Source of the DNA: Novosphingobium sp. SG751A | GTDB lineage: Bacteria; Pseudomonadota; Alphaproteobacteria; Sphingomonadales; Sphingomonadaceae | Length of the DNA: 64,000 nucleotides | Assembly (NCBI RefSeq): GCF_013149295.1 | Contig: NZ_JABGCB010000011.1 | Location: 62,001 to 126,000 of the forward strand | Reading direction: 5' to 3' | Shown here: positions 8,073-17,004 of the stretch, piece by piece | Layout of the letters: every line of letters begins with the position of its first letter | Position numbering within the stretch: position 1 is the stretch's first letter | Translations under genes and position numbers: made by a program | Notes under the pieces: generated by a model | Told to the model about the DNA's origin: nothing | The model's database searches: none | Seen by the model: only the letters and a program-made list of their open reading frames with translations

Positions 8073-8735
8073 ATGGATGAAGATCACACTCTTTCCGAAA
8101 GCGTAGCCGAGGCCGCTCATCTGGCCGCTGTTCTGGCGCATATCGACCGCCCCATCGTTTTGGTGGGCATGATGGGCGTGGGCAAGACCAGCCTTGGGCG
8201 GCGTCTGGCCGCGCTGCTGGGCGTGCCCTTTGTCGATGCCGATGACGAGATCGAGAAGGCGGCGCATATGCCGATTCCCGATATTTTCGCCACTTACGGC
8301 GAGGCTTTCTTTCGCGAGGGCGAGCGGCGGGTGATCGCGCGGCTGCTGGGCGAAAACACGCCGGGCGATGCGATCAAGGGGCTCAAGCTGCCTCATGCGG
8401 GCAATGGCAAAGCGGGGCTGAAGGTTTTGTCCACTGGCGGCGGGGCCTTTGTGAATGATGCCACGCGCGAACTGATTCTCGCGCGCGGGATCGCGGTGTG
8501 GCTGGACGCCGAGCTGGAAACGCTGGTGGATCGCACCGCGCGCAAGGGAAACCGGCCTTTGCTGAAAACCGGCAATCCGCGCGAAATTCTCTCCAATCTC
8601 AAGTCCAGCCGCGAACCCTTCTATTCGCAGGCCCCGATCAAGGTGATGAGCGGCAATGTGCCCCATTCGCGCACCTTGGCCAGCCTGATGGTCTCGCTGG
8701 ACGAATGGCTCGATGCCCATGGCGCGAAAGGCTGA
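8073..8735 (+). CDS. aroK: Shikimate kinase (with internal insertion)
   Basis: Phosphorylates shikimate at O3 using ATP (EC 2.7.1.71), step five of the chorismate pathway. It is 220 residues from the ATG at 8073; an upstream ATG at 8031 would add 14 residues. The Walker A is GMMGVGKTS (residues 32-40), the shikimate-binding part is VDADDEIE followed by GEAFFREGERRV, and the substrate-binding loop is STGGGAF. A run of about 20 extra residues (94-116, TPGDAIKGLKLPHAGNGKAG) lies just before that loop, where most shikimate kinases have only a few residues. aroB follows after 7 bp, making an aroKB operon. Confidence 0.93.
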   Translation: MDEDHTLSESVAEAAHLAAVLAHIDRPIVLVGMMGVGKTSLGRRLAALLGVPFVDADDEIEKAAHMPIPDIFATYGEAFFREGERRVIARLLGENTPGDAIKGLKLPHAGNGKAGLKVLSTGGGAFVNDATRELILARGIAVWLDAELETLVDRTARKGNRPLLKTGNPREILSNLKSSREPFYSQAPIKVMSGNVPHSRTLASLMVSLDEWLDAHGAKG

Positions 8736-8742
8736 TTTTACG

Positions 8743-9849
8743 ATGCCGATTATTCCTGTCGATATTGCCGGCCGCCCCTATGAAGTGCGCGTGGGCGCCG
8801 GGCTGATCGCGCGTCTGGCCGAAGAGGCGGGGGCGCGTTTGCGCAAGCCCGTCGTGCCGATCATTACAGACGTGAATGTGCATCAGGCGTGGGGAGCGGC
8901 GGTCGACGCCTCGTTGGCGCGCGCGGGCAAAAAGGCCGCCTGGCACATTCTGCCTGCGGGCGAGAGCACCAAGAGCTGGGCCAATCTGGTGGCGGTGGTC
9001 GATGGGCTGCTGGCGCTGGAGGTGGAGCGGGGCGACCATATTATCGCGCTGGGCGGCGGGGTGATCGGAGATCTGACCGGCTTTGCGGCCAGTATGCTGA
9101 AACGCGGATGCCATTTCATTCAGGTGCCGACCTCGCTTCTGGCGCAGGTCGATTCGAGCGTGGGCGGCAAGACCGCGATAAACACGCCTGCGGGCAAGAA
9201 TCTGGTCGGCGCCTTTCATCAGCCCTCACTGGTGCTGGCCGATCTCGATGCGCTGGAAACCTTGCCCCGGCGCGAGTTGGCTTCGGGCTATGCCGAGGTG
9301 GTGAAATACGGGCTGATCAACGACCCGGAATTTTTCGCATGGTGTGAGGCCAATGGCGATGCCATGCTGTCGGGCGACCGGGCGGCGCGCGAATATGCGG
9401 TGGCCTATTCGGTCGCGGCCAAGGCGCGCATCGTGGCGCAGGATGAGTTCGAAACCACGGGCCTGCGCGCTCTGCTCAACCTTGGCCACACATTCGGCCA
9501 TGCACTGGAAGCGGAAACCGGCTTTTCCGACCGCCTGCTCCACGGCGAGGCGGTGGCGTTGGGCTGCGTGCTGGCGGCGCGATTTTCGGCGCGGCGGGGG
9601 CTGATGGGAGCGGATGAGGCCGAGCGGGTGGCCGCCCATATCGCCGCTGTCGGCCTGCCTGCGGACGTTCGCGCGTTGGGGCTGAATGTGTCGGGGGCGC
9701 AATTGGCGGCCCATATGCTGCATGACAAAAAGGTCGATGCCGGGCGCTTGGCGTTCTTGCTGATGCGCGGGATTGGCGGGACGTTTTTGACCAAGGATGT
9801 GACGTTGGAGGAAGTGTCCGCGTTTTTGAAGGATGAATTGGAGGGGTAA
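8743..9849 (+). CDS. aroB: 3-dehydroquinate synthase
   Basis: Converts DAHP to 3-dehydroquinate (EC 4.2.3.4), step two of the chorismate pathway, using NAD and a divalent metal. The start is taken as the ATG at 8743, 7 bp after aroK; in-frame ATGs at 8713 and 8719 overlap aroK. The protein is 368 residues, typical length. Conserved segments are GGGVIGDLTGFAASMLKRG, the PTSLLAQVDSSVGGKTAIN substrate and NAD site, and the metal ligands in YAEVVKYGLI and NLGHTFGHALE. It is co-transcribed with aroK and ends at an extragenic palindromic element. Confidence 0.97.
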   Translation: MPIIPVDIAGRPYEVRVGAGLIARLAEEAGARLRKPVVPIITDVNVHQAWGAAVDASLARAGKKAAWHILPAGESTKSWANLVAVVDGLLALEVERGDHIIALGGGVIGDLTGFAASMLKRGCHFIQVPTSLLAQVDSSVGGKTAINTPAGKNLVGAFHQPSLVLADLDALETLPRRELASGYAEVVKYGLINDPEFFAWCEANGDAMLSGDRAAREYAVAYSVAAKARIVAQDEFETTGLRALLNLGHTFGHALEAETGFSDRLLHGEAVALGCVLAARFSARRGLMGADEAERVAAHIAAVGLPADVRALGLNVSGAQLAAHMLHDKKVDAGRLAFLLMRGIGGTFLTKDVTLEEVSAFLKDELEG

Positions 9850-9853
9850 GAAT

Positions 9854-10045
9854 CACGAGGGGCTAGCCCCTCGTGGCTCCCCGCTACGTCTTCCGGCGAG
9901 AGGGGAGTGGCGCCGACAGGGTGCGCCCCGAACTCTCCATCAGCGCCGCAGGCATTATAGCCTCCGGCGGTGTAAATTTATCGCCTTGGCCGAACCCGTG
10001 GCGCAACGAAGACAGTAACGGGAGCGCGAGGGTCTAGACCCTCGC
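9854..10045. repeat. Extragenic palindromic element, copy 1 (aroB/gor)
   Basis: The 211-bp gap between the convergent genes aroB and gor is filled by a composite element. At its left end is a perfect 22-bp palindrome (9854-9875, arm CACGAGGGGCT). At its right end is a perfect 20-bp palindrome (10026-10045, arm GCGAGGGTCT). Between them are CCTCCGGCGG and a CCTTGGCCGAACCC...GGCGCAAC block. The last 60 or so bases (about 9984-10045) recur at about 27058-27118 in the other hemA/pstB gap. The palindromes can act as bidirectional transcript ends. Confidence 0.8.
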
Positions 10046-10060
10046 ACCTATCCCTAAACC

Positions 10061-11407
10061 TTACCGCATCAACACCAATTCCTCGGCCATCGAGGGATGC
10101 AGGGCCACGGTATCGTCGAAATCGGCCTTGGTCAGGCCAGCCTTCACCGCAATGGCCACTGCCTGCAAAATCTCGGGCGCATCCGGGCCGATCATATGCA
10201 CGCCCAGCACCTTGTCGGTCGCCGTGTCGACGATCAGCTTGTAATAGCCGCGCTCCGCCCGCGTGTGGAACATGTTCTTCATCGGGCGGAAATCGCTGGT
10301 ATAGATCTTGATGTCATGCCCCGCCGCGCGTGCCGCCGCCTCGGTCAGGCCGACGCCCGCCAGAGGGGGCTGGCTGAACACCGCGCTGGGGATATGGTCA
10401 TAGGCGATGGTGCGGGGTTTGCCGCCAAACACAGTGTCGGCAAAGGCATGGCCCTCGCGGATAGCCACAGGGGTCAACTGCACCCGGTCGGTGACATCGC
10501 CCACGGCATAGATTGAGGGGCAGGAGGTGGCGTTATATTCGTCCACCGGGATCTGCCCGTTCTTGCCCAATTCGACCCCGGCGTTTTCCAGGCCCAGCCC
10601 TGGGGTCTTGGGCTTGCGCCCGGTGGCGACCAGCACGGCATCCGCCTCAATCGGCAGGAAACCCTTGGTGTTGACGCAGAGCGAGCCGTCCGCCTGCTTG
10701 ATGATGCTTTCAATCGGCGCGTCAAAGCGGAACTCGATGCCCCGCGCGCGCATCATGGTCAACAAGCGGTCGGTCAGGCTGGTATCATACGATCGCAGGA
10801 TCTTGTCCGAGCGGTTCACCACCGTGACATGCGCGCCCAGCGCGTTGAAGATGCCCGCAAATTCCAGCGCGATATAGCCCGCCCCCTGAATCACCACGCG
10901 CTTGGGGAAGGTCTCCAGATGGAAGACTTCATTGCTGGTGATCGCATATTCGTTGCCCGGAAATTCGGGCATCACCGGCCAAGCGCCCACGGCCACCAGA
11001 ATGAATTTCGCGCTGATCTCGCGGCCCGATGCCAGACGCACCGTGTTCGGCCCGGCAATGGTGGCGCGTTCGTGGAAATGCTCGACCTTGTTGTTGTCCA
11101 GCGTGGACGTATAGGCACGCTCCAGCCGATCGACATCGCTGGCCACGAAATCGCGCAGAGCCGCCCAGTCAAAGCTCTTTTCGCCCAGCGTCCAGCCCAG
11201 CTTGGCCGTATCGTGCAGTTCCTCGGCAAACTGGCTGGCGTAAACCAGCAGCTTCTTGGGCACGCAGCCGCGGATCACGCAGGTGCCGCCAACGCGGAAT
11301 TCCTCGGCCACGGCCACGCGCGCGCCATGACCGGCCGCGATCCTGCTGGCGCGCACGCCCCCCGACCCGGCGCCAATCACAAACAGGTCGTAGTCAAATT
11401 CGGCCAT
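10061..11407 (-). CDS. gor: Glutathione-disulfide reductase
   Basis: An FAD-dependent oxidoreductase that reduces oxidised glutathione with NADPH (EC 1.8.1.7). It is 448 residues from the ATG at 11407 (GTGGAG upstream); the longer frame to 11470 has no signal or motif. The N-terminal FAD fold has IGAGSGGVRA, the redox pair is Cys43/Cys48 in GGTCVIRGCVPKK, and the NADPH fold has GAGYIALEFAGI and VNRS. A C-terminal dimer-domain His lies in LHPSMAEELV. The GCVPKK and GSGGVRA forms point to glutathione reductase rather than lipoamide or mercury reductases. Confidence 0.93.
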   Translation of the reverse strand: MAEFDYDLFVIGAGSGGVRASRIAAGHGARVAVAEEFRVGGTCVIRGCVPKKLLVYASQFAEELHDTAKLGWTLGEKSFDWAALRDFVASDVDRLERAYTSTLDNNKVEHFHERATIAGPNTVRLASGREISAKFILVAVGAWPVMPEFPGNEYAITSNEVFHLETFPKRVVIQGAGYIALEFAGIFNALGAHVTVVNRSDKILRSYDTSLTDRLLTMMRARGIEFRFDAPIESIIKQADGSLCVNTKGFLPIEADAVLVATGRKPKTPGLGLENAGVELGKNGQIPVDEYNATSCPSIYAVGDVTDRVQLTPVAIREGHAFADTVFGGKPRTIAYDHIPSAVFSQPPLAGVGLTEAAARAAGHDIKIYTSDFRPMKNMFHTRAERGYYKLIVDTATDKVLGVHMIGPDAPEILQAVAIAVKAGLTKADFDDTVALHPSMAEELVLMR

Positions 11408-11512
11408 TTTCAAACTCCACCGGGGGACAGATTGCCGCGCCGATATGGGGCCAACCACACACTTTGCCAATAGATAGTATGCAACACTGACAATATTAAT
11501 CTGCCGGCCCCA

Positions 11513-13498
11513 TTAATCTGCCGGATTGTTCTTTTTCAAGAATCCCTCGATGGCCTTGAGCAATTCCAGCCGGTCGACCTCACGCGTGAAATAATGGTCC
11601 GCCTTGGGCAGAGAGACGAATTCCACCGGCTTGCCCGCCTCGCGCATCTTGGCCACCATCGAGGCCGACTGGCCATGATCGACCGTCACATCCATCTTGC
11701 CATGCACCAGCAGCAGCGGCGCCTTGATCCGGCCCACCGCGTTGATCGGCGAAACGGCGGCGAAATCGGGGGTCATGCGCGACCATGCATCGCGGTTGTG
11801 ATTGCCATAGAGCGAATTGCCCATATCGTTGACCTCGCGCCGCACGCTGGCCACGCCCGAAATCGAGATGCCGCAGCGCCACAGGTCCGCATCGCGCGCC
11901 AGCCCCCACATCGTGGCATAGCCGCCATAGGATGCCCCCACCAGGCAAGCCCGCTTGCCATCGGCAATGCCCTCCTTCACCGCCCAGTCCAGCGCGTCAT
12001 TGAGATCATCCTGCATGGCAAGGCCCATCTGCCCTTCGCCTTTGCGTTCAAACTCCTCGCCATAGCCGTCCGAGCCGCGGAAATTGGGCTGGATCACGCC
12101 ATATCCAAGCTGGGCCACGAATTGGGCCCAGTAATCATAGTCCAGCGTATCATGCGACCACGGCCCGCCGTGGGGCATCACCACGAACGGCAAATTCTTC
12201 GCCGCCTTGCCCTTGGGCAGGGTCAGGACCGCCTCGATCTCCAGCCCGTCGCGCGCCTTATAGCGCACCATCTTCACCGGATTGATCGCCTGCCCTTTAA
12301 GCTTTTCGGACAGATAGGCCAGACGGTGCAGCACGCCCTCGCCGGTATCATAAAAATAGATTGCGCCCGGCGCATCGGGCGCATCGATCCGCACCAGCAT
12401 CCGCGTATGGTTGCTGTTGATATCGACAATCGCCACGCGCCGGTCCGGCACCGCCTTGGCAAAGGCGGCCTGCGTTTCGGCCAGCGCGGGATCCAGCCAG
12501 ACCCGCTTCTGCTCCTTGCCCTCTACACGCAGACCCAGCACCGTCTTGCGGTCGACATCAGTCCATGCCTTCTCGATCCAGCTTCCCTCAGGCGCGGTCC
12601 AGATCGTGCGCAGATCCTTTTGCGTGGCCAGATCCACCTCGAACAGGGCCGAATGCTTGTCCTTGTCGTCATGGATGATCAGCGCGCTGCCCGGCACGCT
12701 GCCAAAACCGACCACCGAGATCAGATCCTCTCGCTTGCGACCATCGGCGCGGTCCACTTCCTTGAAGCTCTCGCCCACGCCGTTGCGATACATCACGCGC
12801 GACATGCGGCTGTTATCGTCATAGCCATAGCCGATGCGCACCACGCCCTCGCCATCGGTGAACCAGCGCATGACATCCGCGCGCGGCTGCTGCACGATCA
12901 TCCGGCTGCCGGTTTCGACATTGACGCGATAGATCGAGGGCCAGAAATCAGCGCCCATATAGATCGAATTCTGCGCCGCGATCAGCGCCGTGGGCTTGCC
13001 GTCATGGGCGGTCCACAAAACCCGGTCGGCCGACTGGCCCTGACTGTCCCATAACAGCTTGGTGATCTTGCCCGTCACCCGGTTGAAGTTGATCAGGCGG
13101 CTGACATAGAAACGCTCGCCCTCCACCGGTTGCAACACGGTCAGGTGGACCAGCAGATTATCATTGTTGACCCATTCCAGCCCATGCGCCTCGGTCAGGT
13201 CGGGGATGCCGATGCATGAAGGTTTGCTCTGCCCGTCAAACAGGCCAATCGCGCAGATCCGCTTTTGCCCGCCAATGGCGAAAAGGCCGCCCATCCATTC
13301 GCCATCGGGCGAAAGCGTCGGTTCGGCCACAAAGGGCAGGACGGCGAAATCGGCCGCGTCCAGCCGGTGTTCGGCCTCGACCACGGGTGCGGCAACCGGC
13401 GCTGCGTCTTGCGCCATGGCCTGTCCGCCGCCCAATCCAAACGCCGCCGCCAACGCCAGCACACTGCTGCACGCCCGGCCAAACTGCTTCACGATCAT
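11513..13498 (-). CDS. Exported S9 family peptidase (prolyl oligopeptidase-like)
   Basis: A 661-residue serine peptidase. The ATG at 13498 is preferred because of a GGGGGC site before it and because it gives a clean signal peptide ending GGGQAMAQ; the frame to 13579 is not supported. The middle part is a beta-propeller-like region and the C-terminal ~250 residues form the alpha/beta-hydrolase domain. The nucleophile Ser is in GASYGGY, the Asp in GKMDVTVDHGQS and the His in KADHYFTRE. It is probably periplasmic and cleaves short peptides. Related enzymes include dipeptidyl and acylaminoacyl peptidases; specificity is not readable. Confidence 0.9.
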   Translation of the reverse strand: MIVKQFGRACSSVLALAAAFGLGGGQAMAQDAAPVAAPVVEAEHRLDAADFAVLPFVAEPTLSPDGEWMGGLFAIGGQKRICAIGLFDGQSKPSCIGIPDLTEAHGLEWVNNDNLLVHLTVLQPVEGERFYVSRLINFNRVTGKITKLLWDSQGQSADRVLWTAHDGKPTALIAAQNSIYMGADFWPSIYRVNVETGSRMIVQQPRADVMRWFTDGEGVVRIGYGYDDNSRMSRVMYRNGVGESFKEVDRADGRKREDLISVVGFGSVPGSALIIHDDKDKHSALFEVDLATQKDLRTIWTAPEGSWIEKAWTDVDRKTVLGLRVEGKEQKRVWLDPALAETQAAFAKAVPDRRVAIVDINSNHTRMLVRIDAPDAPGAIYFYDTGEGVLHRLAYLSEKLKGQAINPVKMVRYKARDGLEIEAVLTLPKGKAAKNLPFVVMPHGGPWSHDTLDYDYWAQFVAQLGYGVIQPNFRGSDGYGEEFERKGEGQMGLAMQDDLNDALDWAVKEGIADGKRACLVGASYGGYATMWGLARDADLWRCGISISGVASVRREVNDMGNSLYGNHNRDAWSRMTPDFAAVSPINAVGRIKAPLLLVHGKMDVTVDHGQSASMVAKMREAGKPVEFVSLPKADHYFTREVDRLELLKAIEGFLKKNNPAD

Positions 13499-13657
13499 CA
13501 AGCCCCCATTAGCTGTGTTCTGCCCATCGAACACATCTTGCCTGCGGGCAGAATAGCCACAGCCTATTTCGGAACTCAATGATAATTCTCACGAAAATCG
13601 CGCCGTTTCGTCATAGAAACGACGCGATCCCGTGCAAGTTTACACTTGGCTAATGCT

Positions 13658-15187
13658 TCAGGCCAAACCAGCCTCTGCCAGCAGCGCGGTGGTGCTGGCG
13701 TCGAACACGGCTTCGCCCTTGTCGATGGCATTGGCGATCTGCTTGCCCAATTCCACGCCGAACTGGTCGAACGGGTTGATTCCCAGCAGCACCGCATTGG
13801 CAAATGTGCGATGTTCATGGAACGCGATCAGCGCGCCAAGGCTGGCGGGCGAGAGATCGTCGACAAGGATCGTGGCCGAAGGACGATTGCCCGGATAATC
13901 GCGCGACTTGTCCTCGCTCGCCTTGCCCGCCATCAGCGCGGCGCCTTGGGCAAAGCAGTTCATCAGCAGGATGCGGTGATGGGCCGGATCGAGCTGATCG
14001 CCCGGCGCGATGCTGGCGATGAAATCGACCGGCACGACGATCGTGCCCTGATGCAGCAACTGGAATACCGCATGCTGGGCATCCGTGCCCACGCCGCCCC
14101 AGGTGATCGGCGCAGAAGGGCCATCGAGCGGCGCGCCGTCGAAGGTCACGCTCTTGCCGTTCGATTCCATTTCGAGCTGCTGAAGATAATCAGGCAGCAG
14201 CGCGAGGCGTTCGTCATAGGCAAAGCAGGCGCGCGTCTGGCAACCGCGCAGGTGGGTGTAGAGCTGGTCGGCAAAGGCCGCGCGCAGGGGCAGATTGTCC
14301 GCGCCCGACGTATTGGCGAAATGTTCGTCAATGGCCGCCGCGCCTGCAAGGAATTCGGCAAATTCCTCAAAGCCCAGCGCCAGCGCCACCGGGAAACCGA
14401 TCGACGACCACAGCGAATAACGCCCGCCCACGCTTTCCGGGAAGGGCAGGATGCGGGTTTCATCCACGCCCCATTCCACCGCCTTTTCCGGCGCGGCGGT
14501 CAGCGCGACCACACGGCCATAGGGATCATCGACGCCATTTTCCTTCAGCCAGTTCAGCGCCGACTTGGCGTTGGTCATCGTTTCGATGGTGGTGAAGGTC
14601 TTGGAGGCAACCGCGATCATCGTGGTGGCCGGGTCCGCCTTGGCAAAGGCGGCCTCCAGCGCGCAGCCGTCGATATTGGCGACCACATGCACCTCGACCA
14701 CGCAGCCGTCGCGGGTCAGCGCGTCAATCGCCAGCGCCGGGCCCAATGCCGAACCGCCGATGCCGATGTGGATCAGGTGCTTGACCTCGCCCAGCGCGCC
14801 CTCGTGGATCGCGGCCACCAGCGAGGCCGTGCGCTGATGCAGGGCCTGTGCCTCTTCCACCGAACTGTCCTTGCCGATGCCGCGCTGGGCGGTATGTTCG
14901 GCGGCGCGGCCTTCGGTGTTGTTGATCTTTTCGCCGCCAAACAATTGCGCACGGCGGCCATCGAAATCCTGCGCCGCGGCCAGAGCCTCGAACCCGGCAA
15001 TATGCGCATCATCGAGATGCATCTTCGACCAGTCGAAGCGGATGCCGCCCAACCCTTCGCCCAGCTCGAAACGGGTGGACAGCTTGCTCAGACGATCGGC
15101 ATCGCCGGCGAACAATTCCGCCAGCGTGGGGCGAGGCAGGCCCGCCAGATGGTCCCATGCAGCCTTGACCGATTGGTTGGTGGACAC
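13658..15187 (-). CDS. pgi: Glucose-6-phosphate isomerase
   Basis: Interconverts glucose-6-phosphate and fructose-6-phosphate (EC 5.3.1.9). The 509-residue length is close to the usual range. Family marks include HIGIGGSALGP near the sugar phosphate site, the SKTFTTIETMTNA segment, WSSIGFPVAL, the catalytic-Glu/His region GVGTDAQHAVFQLLHQGT and a C-terminal INPFDQFGVELGK. It stands alone on the minus strand; the 240-bp gap upstream (15188-15427) separates it from lepB and must hold both promoters. Confidence 0.97.
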   Translation of the reverse strand: MSTNQSVKAAWDHLAGLPRPTLAELFAGDADRLSKLSTRFELGEGLGGIRFDWSKMHLDDAHIAGFEALAAAQDFDGRRAQLFGGEKINNTEGRAAEHTAQRGIGKDSSVEEAQALHQRTASLVAAIHEGALGEVKHLIHIGIGGSALGPALAIDALTRDGCVVEVHVVANIDGCALEAAFAKADPATTMIAVASKTFTTIETMTNAKSALNWLKENGVDDPYGRVVALTAAPEKAVEWGVDETRILPFPESVGGRYSLWSSIGFPVALALGFEEFAEFLAGAAAIDEHFANTSGADNLPLRAAFADQLYTHLRGCQTRACFAYDERLALLPDYLQQLEMESNGKSVTFDGAPLDGPSAPITWGGVGTDAQHAVFQLLHQGTIVVPVDFIASIAPGDQLDPAHHRILLMNCFAQGAALMAGKASEDKSRDYPGNRPSATILVDDLSPASLGALIAFHEHRTFANAVLLGINPFDQFGVELGKQIANAIDKGEAVFDASTTALLAEAGLA

Positions 15188-15427
15188 GTTAGCTTCACTC
15201 CCGTCTTGCAGATGCGATCAATAATTGGCCCGAACCTATGCCCTTTGCGCAAGGATTGGCCAAGGGTGCGCCGCAGCATTTTTACCCTTATCGCGCCGCT
15301 GAATACGTTTTGTGACGCAAGGATGGCCCAAACATGCACGGTTCATCCCCTGCTCAGCCAAACCATGTCTTGACGCAGGGCCTCTTGGCCAACATGGCAG
15401 CACGGCCAGATTCAAGGATGAGCAAAG

Positions 15428-16276
15428 ATGAGCCAAGCCGAACCCGCCACCAAGCCCGGCGCCAAACCGGAAAAACAGGAGGAGAACTTTTTCGTTTTCC
15501 TTATCAAGCTGGTGGTGATCGTTGCTGTGTTCCGCAGCTTCATCTTCTCGCCCTTTAACATCCCCAGCGAATCGATGCTGCCGCGTCTGGTCAATGGCGA
15601 CTATTTGCTGGCCGCCAAATGGCCCTATGGCTATTCGCGCTATTCGATGCCTTTCAGCCTGCCGCTGCTGCCGGGCCGCATTCTGGCCACCCAGCCCAAG
15701 CGCGGCGATGTGGTCATCTTCAAGGCCCCGCCGACCAATCAGGATGACTGGATCAAGCGCGTGATCGGCCTGCCGGGCGATACGATCCAGATGAAGGGCG
15801 GCGTTCTGTATATCAACGGCAACGCCGTGCCCAAGCAGAAGATCGAGGATTTCGAGATCGCCGTCTCGCCCAACACCTCCTGCTATCAGCCGCGCTATGG
15901 CATGAGCGTGAACTACGAGACGGTGAAGGATGGCAAGACCATCTGTCACTATCCGCAATATCGCGAGACGCTGCCCGCCGACAACGGCAAACCGGGCAAG
16001 TCCTATAACGTCCTCGACATGGAAACCACGCCGCAGGACAACACCCTGCCCTATATCGTGCCCGAGGGGGCGCTGTTCCTGATGGGCGATGACCGTGACA
16101 ATTCGCAGGACAGCCGTTTCCCCGTCGAGGTAGGCGGCATCGGCTATGTGCCGCAGGGCAATCTGGTGGGCCGCGCCACCATCGTGATGTGGTCGACCGA
16201 CGGATCGGTTTCGTGGTACAAGCCCTGGACTTGGCTGACCGCCGCGCGCTGGAACCGGATCGGGGGCACCTTTTGA
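15428..16276 (+). CDS. lepB: Signal peptidase I
   Basis: A 282-residue inner-membrane protease that removes signal peptides from exported proteins. One N-terminal membrane helix spans residues 21-41 and is followed by the periplasmic catalytic domain. The Ser-Lys dyad is Ser49 (PSESM) and Lys110 (KRVIGLPGD). Box E, GDDRDNSQDSR, is near the C-terminus. It contains an extra loop (about residues 140-195) relative to the shortest family members, as is common in Gram-negative bacteria. It heads a tight lepB-rnc-era operon, with its stop overlapping the rnc start. Confidence 0.96.
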   Translation: MSQAEPATKPGAKPEKQEENFFVFLIKLVVIVAVFRSFIFSPFNIPSESMLPRLVNGDYLLAAKWPYGYSRYSMPFSLPLLPGRILATQPKRGDVVIFKAPPTNQDDWIKRVIGLPGDTIQMKGGVLYINGNAVPKQKIEDFEIAVSPNTSCYQPRYGMSVNYETVKDGKTICHYPQYRETLPADNGKPGKSYNVLDMETTPQDNTLPYIVPEGALFLMGDDRDNSQDSRFPVEVGGIGYVPQGNLVGRATIVMWSTDGSVSWYKPWTWLTAARWNRIGGTF

Positions 16277-17004
16277 GCAAGACCCTTACGACTAAGCCTG
16301 CCCATAATCCGGCGCTTCCTGATGACACGCGGGCGTTTCTGACCCGCGTGATCGGCGTGGATCCCGATGGCGCGCCCGAATGGACCGCCGCGCTGACCCA
16401 TGGCAGTTTTTCCGCCCAGAACGGCGCGCGCGGCAAAGGTCTTGAAGATTATCAGCGGCTCGAATTTCTGGGCGACCGGGTGCTGGGCCTGACCATTGCC
16501 GAATGGCTGTATCAAAGCGAGGGCGCGGCCGAGGGCCGCCTGTCGCAGCGGTTGAACGTGCTGGTCAGCCGCCAGATGTGCGCCACCATCGCGCGCGGCA
16601 TCGGGCTTGGCGAACATATCCGCCTTGGCAAACAGGCGCGCGACGATGGCGGATCGGACAGCGAGAATATCCTTGGCGATGTGATGGAAGCCCTGATCGG
16701 CGCCTCCTTCGTCACGCGCGGCTTTGAACCCACGCGGGCATTGATCCGCAGCCTGTGGGCCGAAGAGGTCGGCGGGCGCGCGGGACAGGCCAAGCATCCC
16801 AAATCCGCGCTTCAGGAATGGGCCGCCGGCAACCGCCGCAAGCCCCCCGAATATCGACTGGTCGATCGTTCAGGCCCCGATCATGCCGCGCGCTTTACGG
16901 TCGCCGTGGCGGTCAAAGGCGTGGGCGAGGTTGAGGCCGTGGCCAACAGCAAACAGGAGGCCGAAACCCAGGCGGCCGCCGCATTTTTAAGGCAATTTGG
17001 ATGA
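16273..17004 (+). CDS. rnc: Ribonuclease III (TTG start)
   Basis: A double-strand-specific endoribonuclease for rRNA and mRNA processing (EC 3.1.26.3). The TTG at 16273, overlapping the lepB stop as TTGA, gives a normal 243-residue protein; an in-frame ATG at 16189 would bury 84 bp inside lepB. The catalytic domain holds the signature QRLEFLGDRVLGL (Glu64, Asp68) and a second acidic motif in DVMEALIGA. The C-terminal double-stranded RNA-binding domain starts around residue 175 (PKSALQEWAAG) and ends QAAAAFLRQFG. era overlaps by ATGA, so the operon is translationally coupled throughout. Confidence 0.93.
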   Translation: MSKTLTTKPAHNPALPDDTRAFLTRVIGVDPDGAPEWTAALTHGSFSAQNGARGKGLEDYQRLEFLGDRVLGLTIAEWLYQSEGAAEGRLSQRLNVLVSRQMCATIARGIGLGEHIRLGKQARDDGGSDSENILGDVMEALIGASFVTRGFEPTRALIRSLWAEEVGGRAGQAKHPKSALQEWAAGNRRKPPEYRLVDRSGPDHAARFTVAVAVKGVGEVEAVANSKQEAETQAAAAFLRQFG

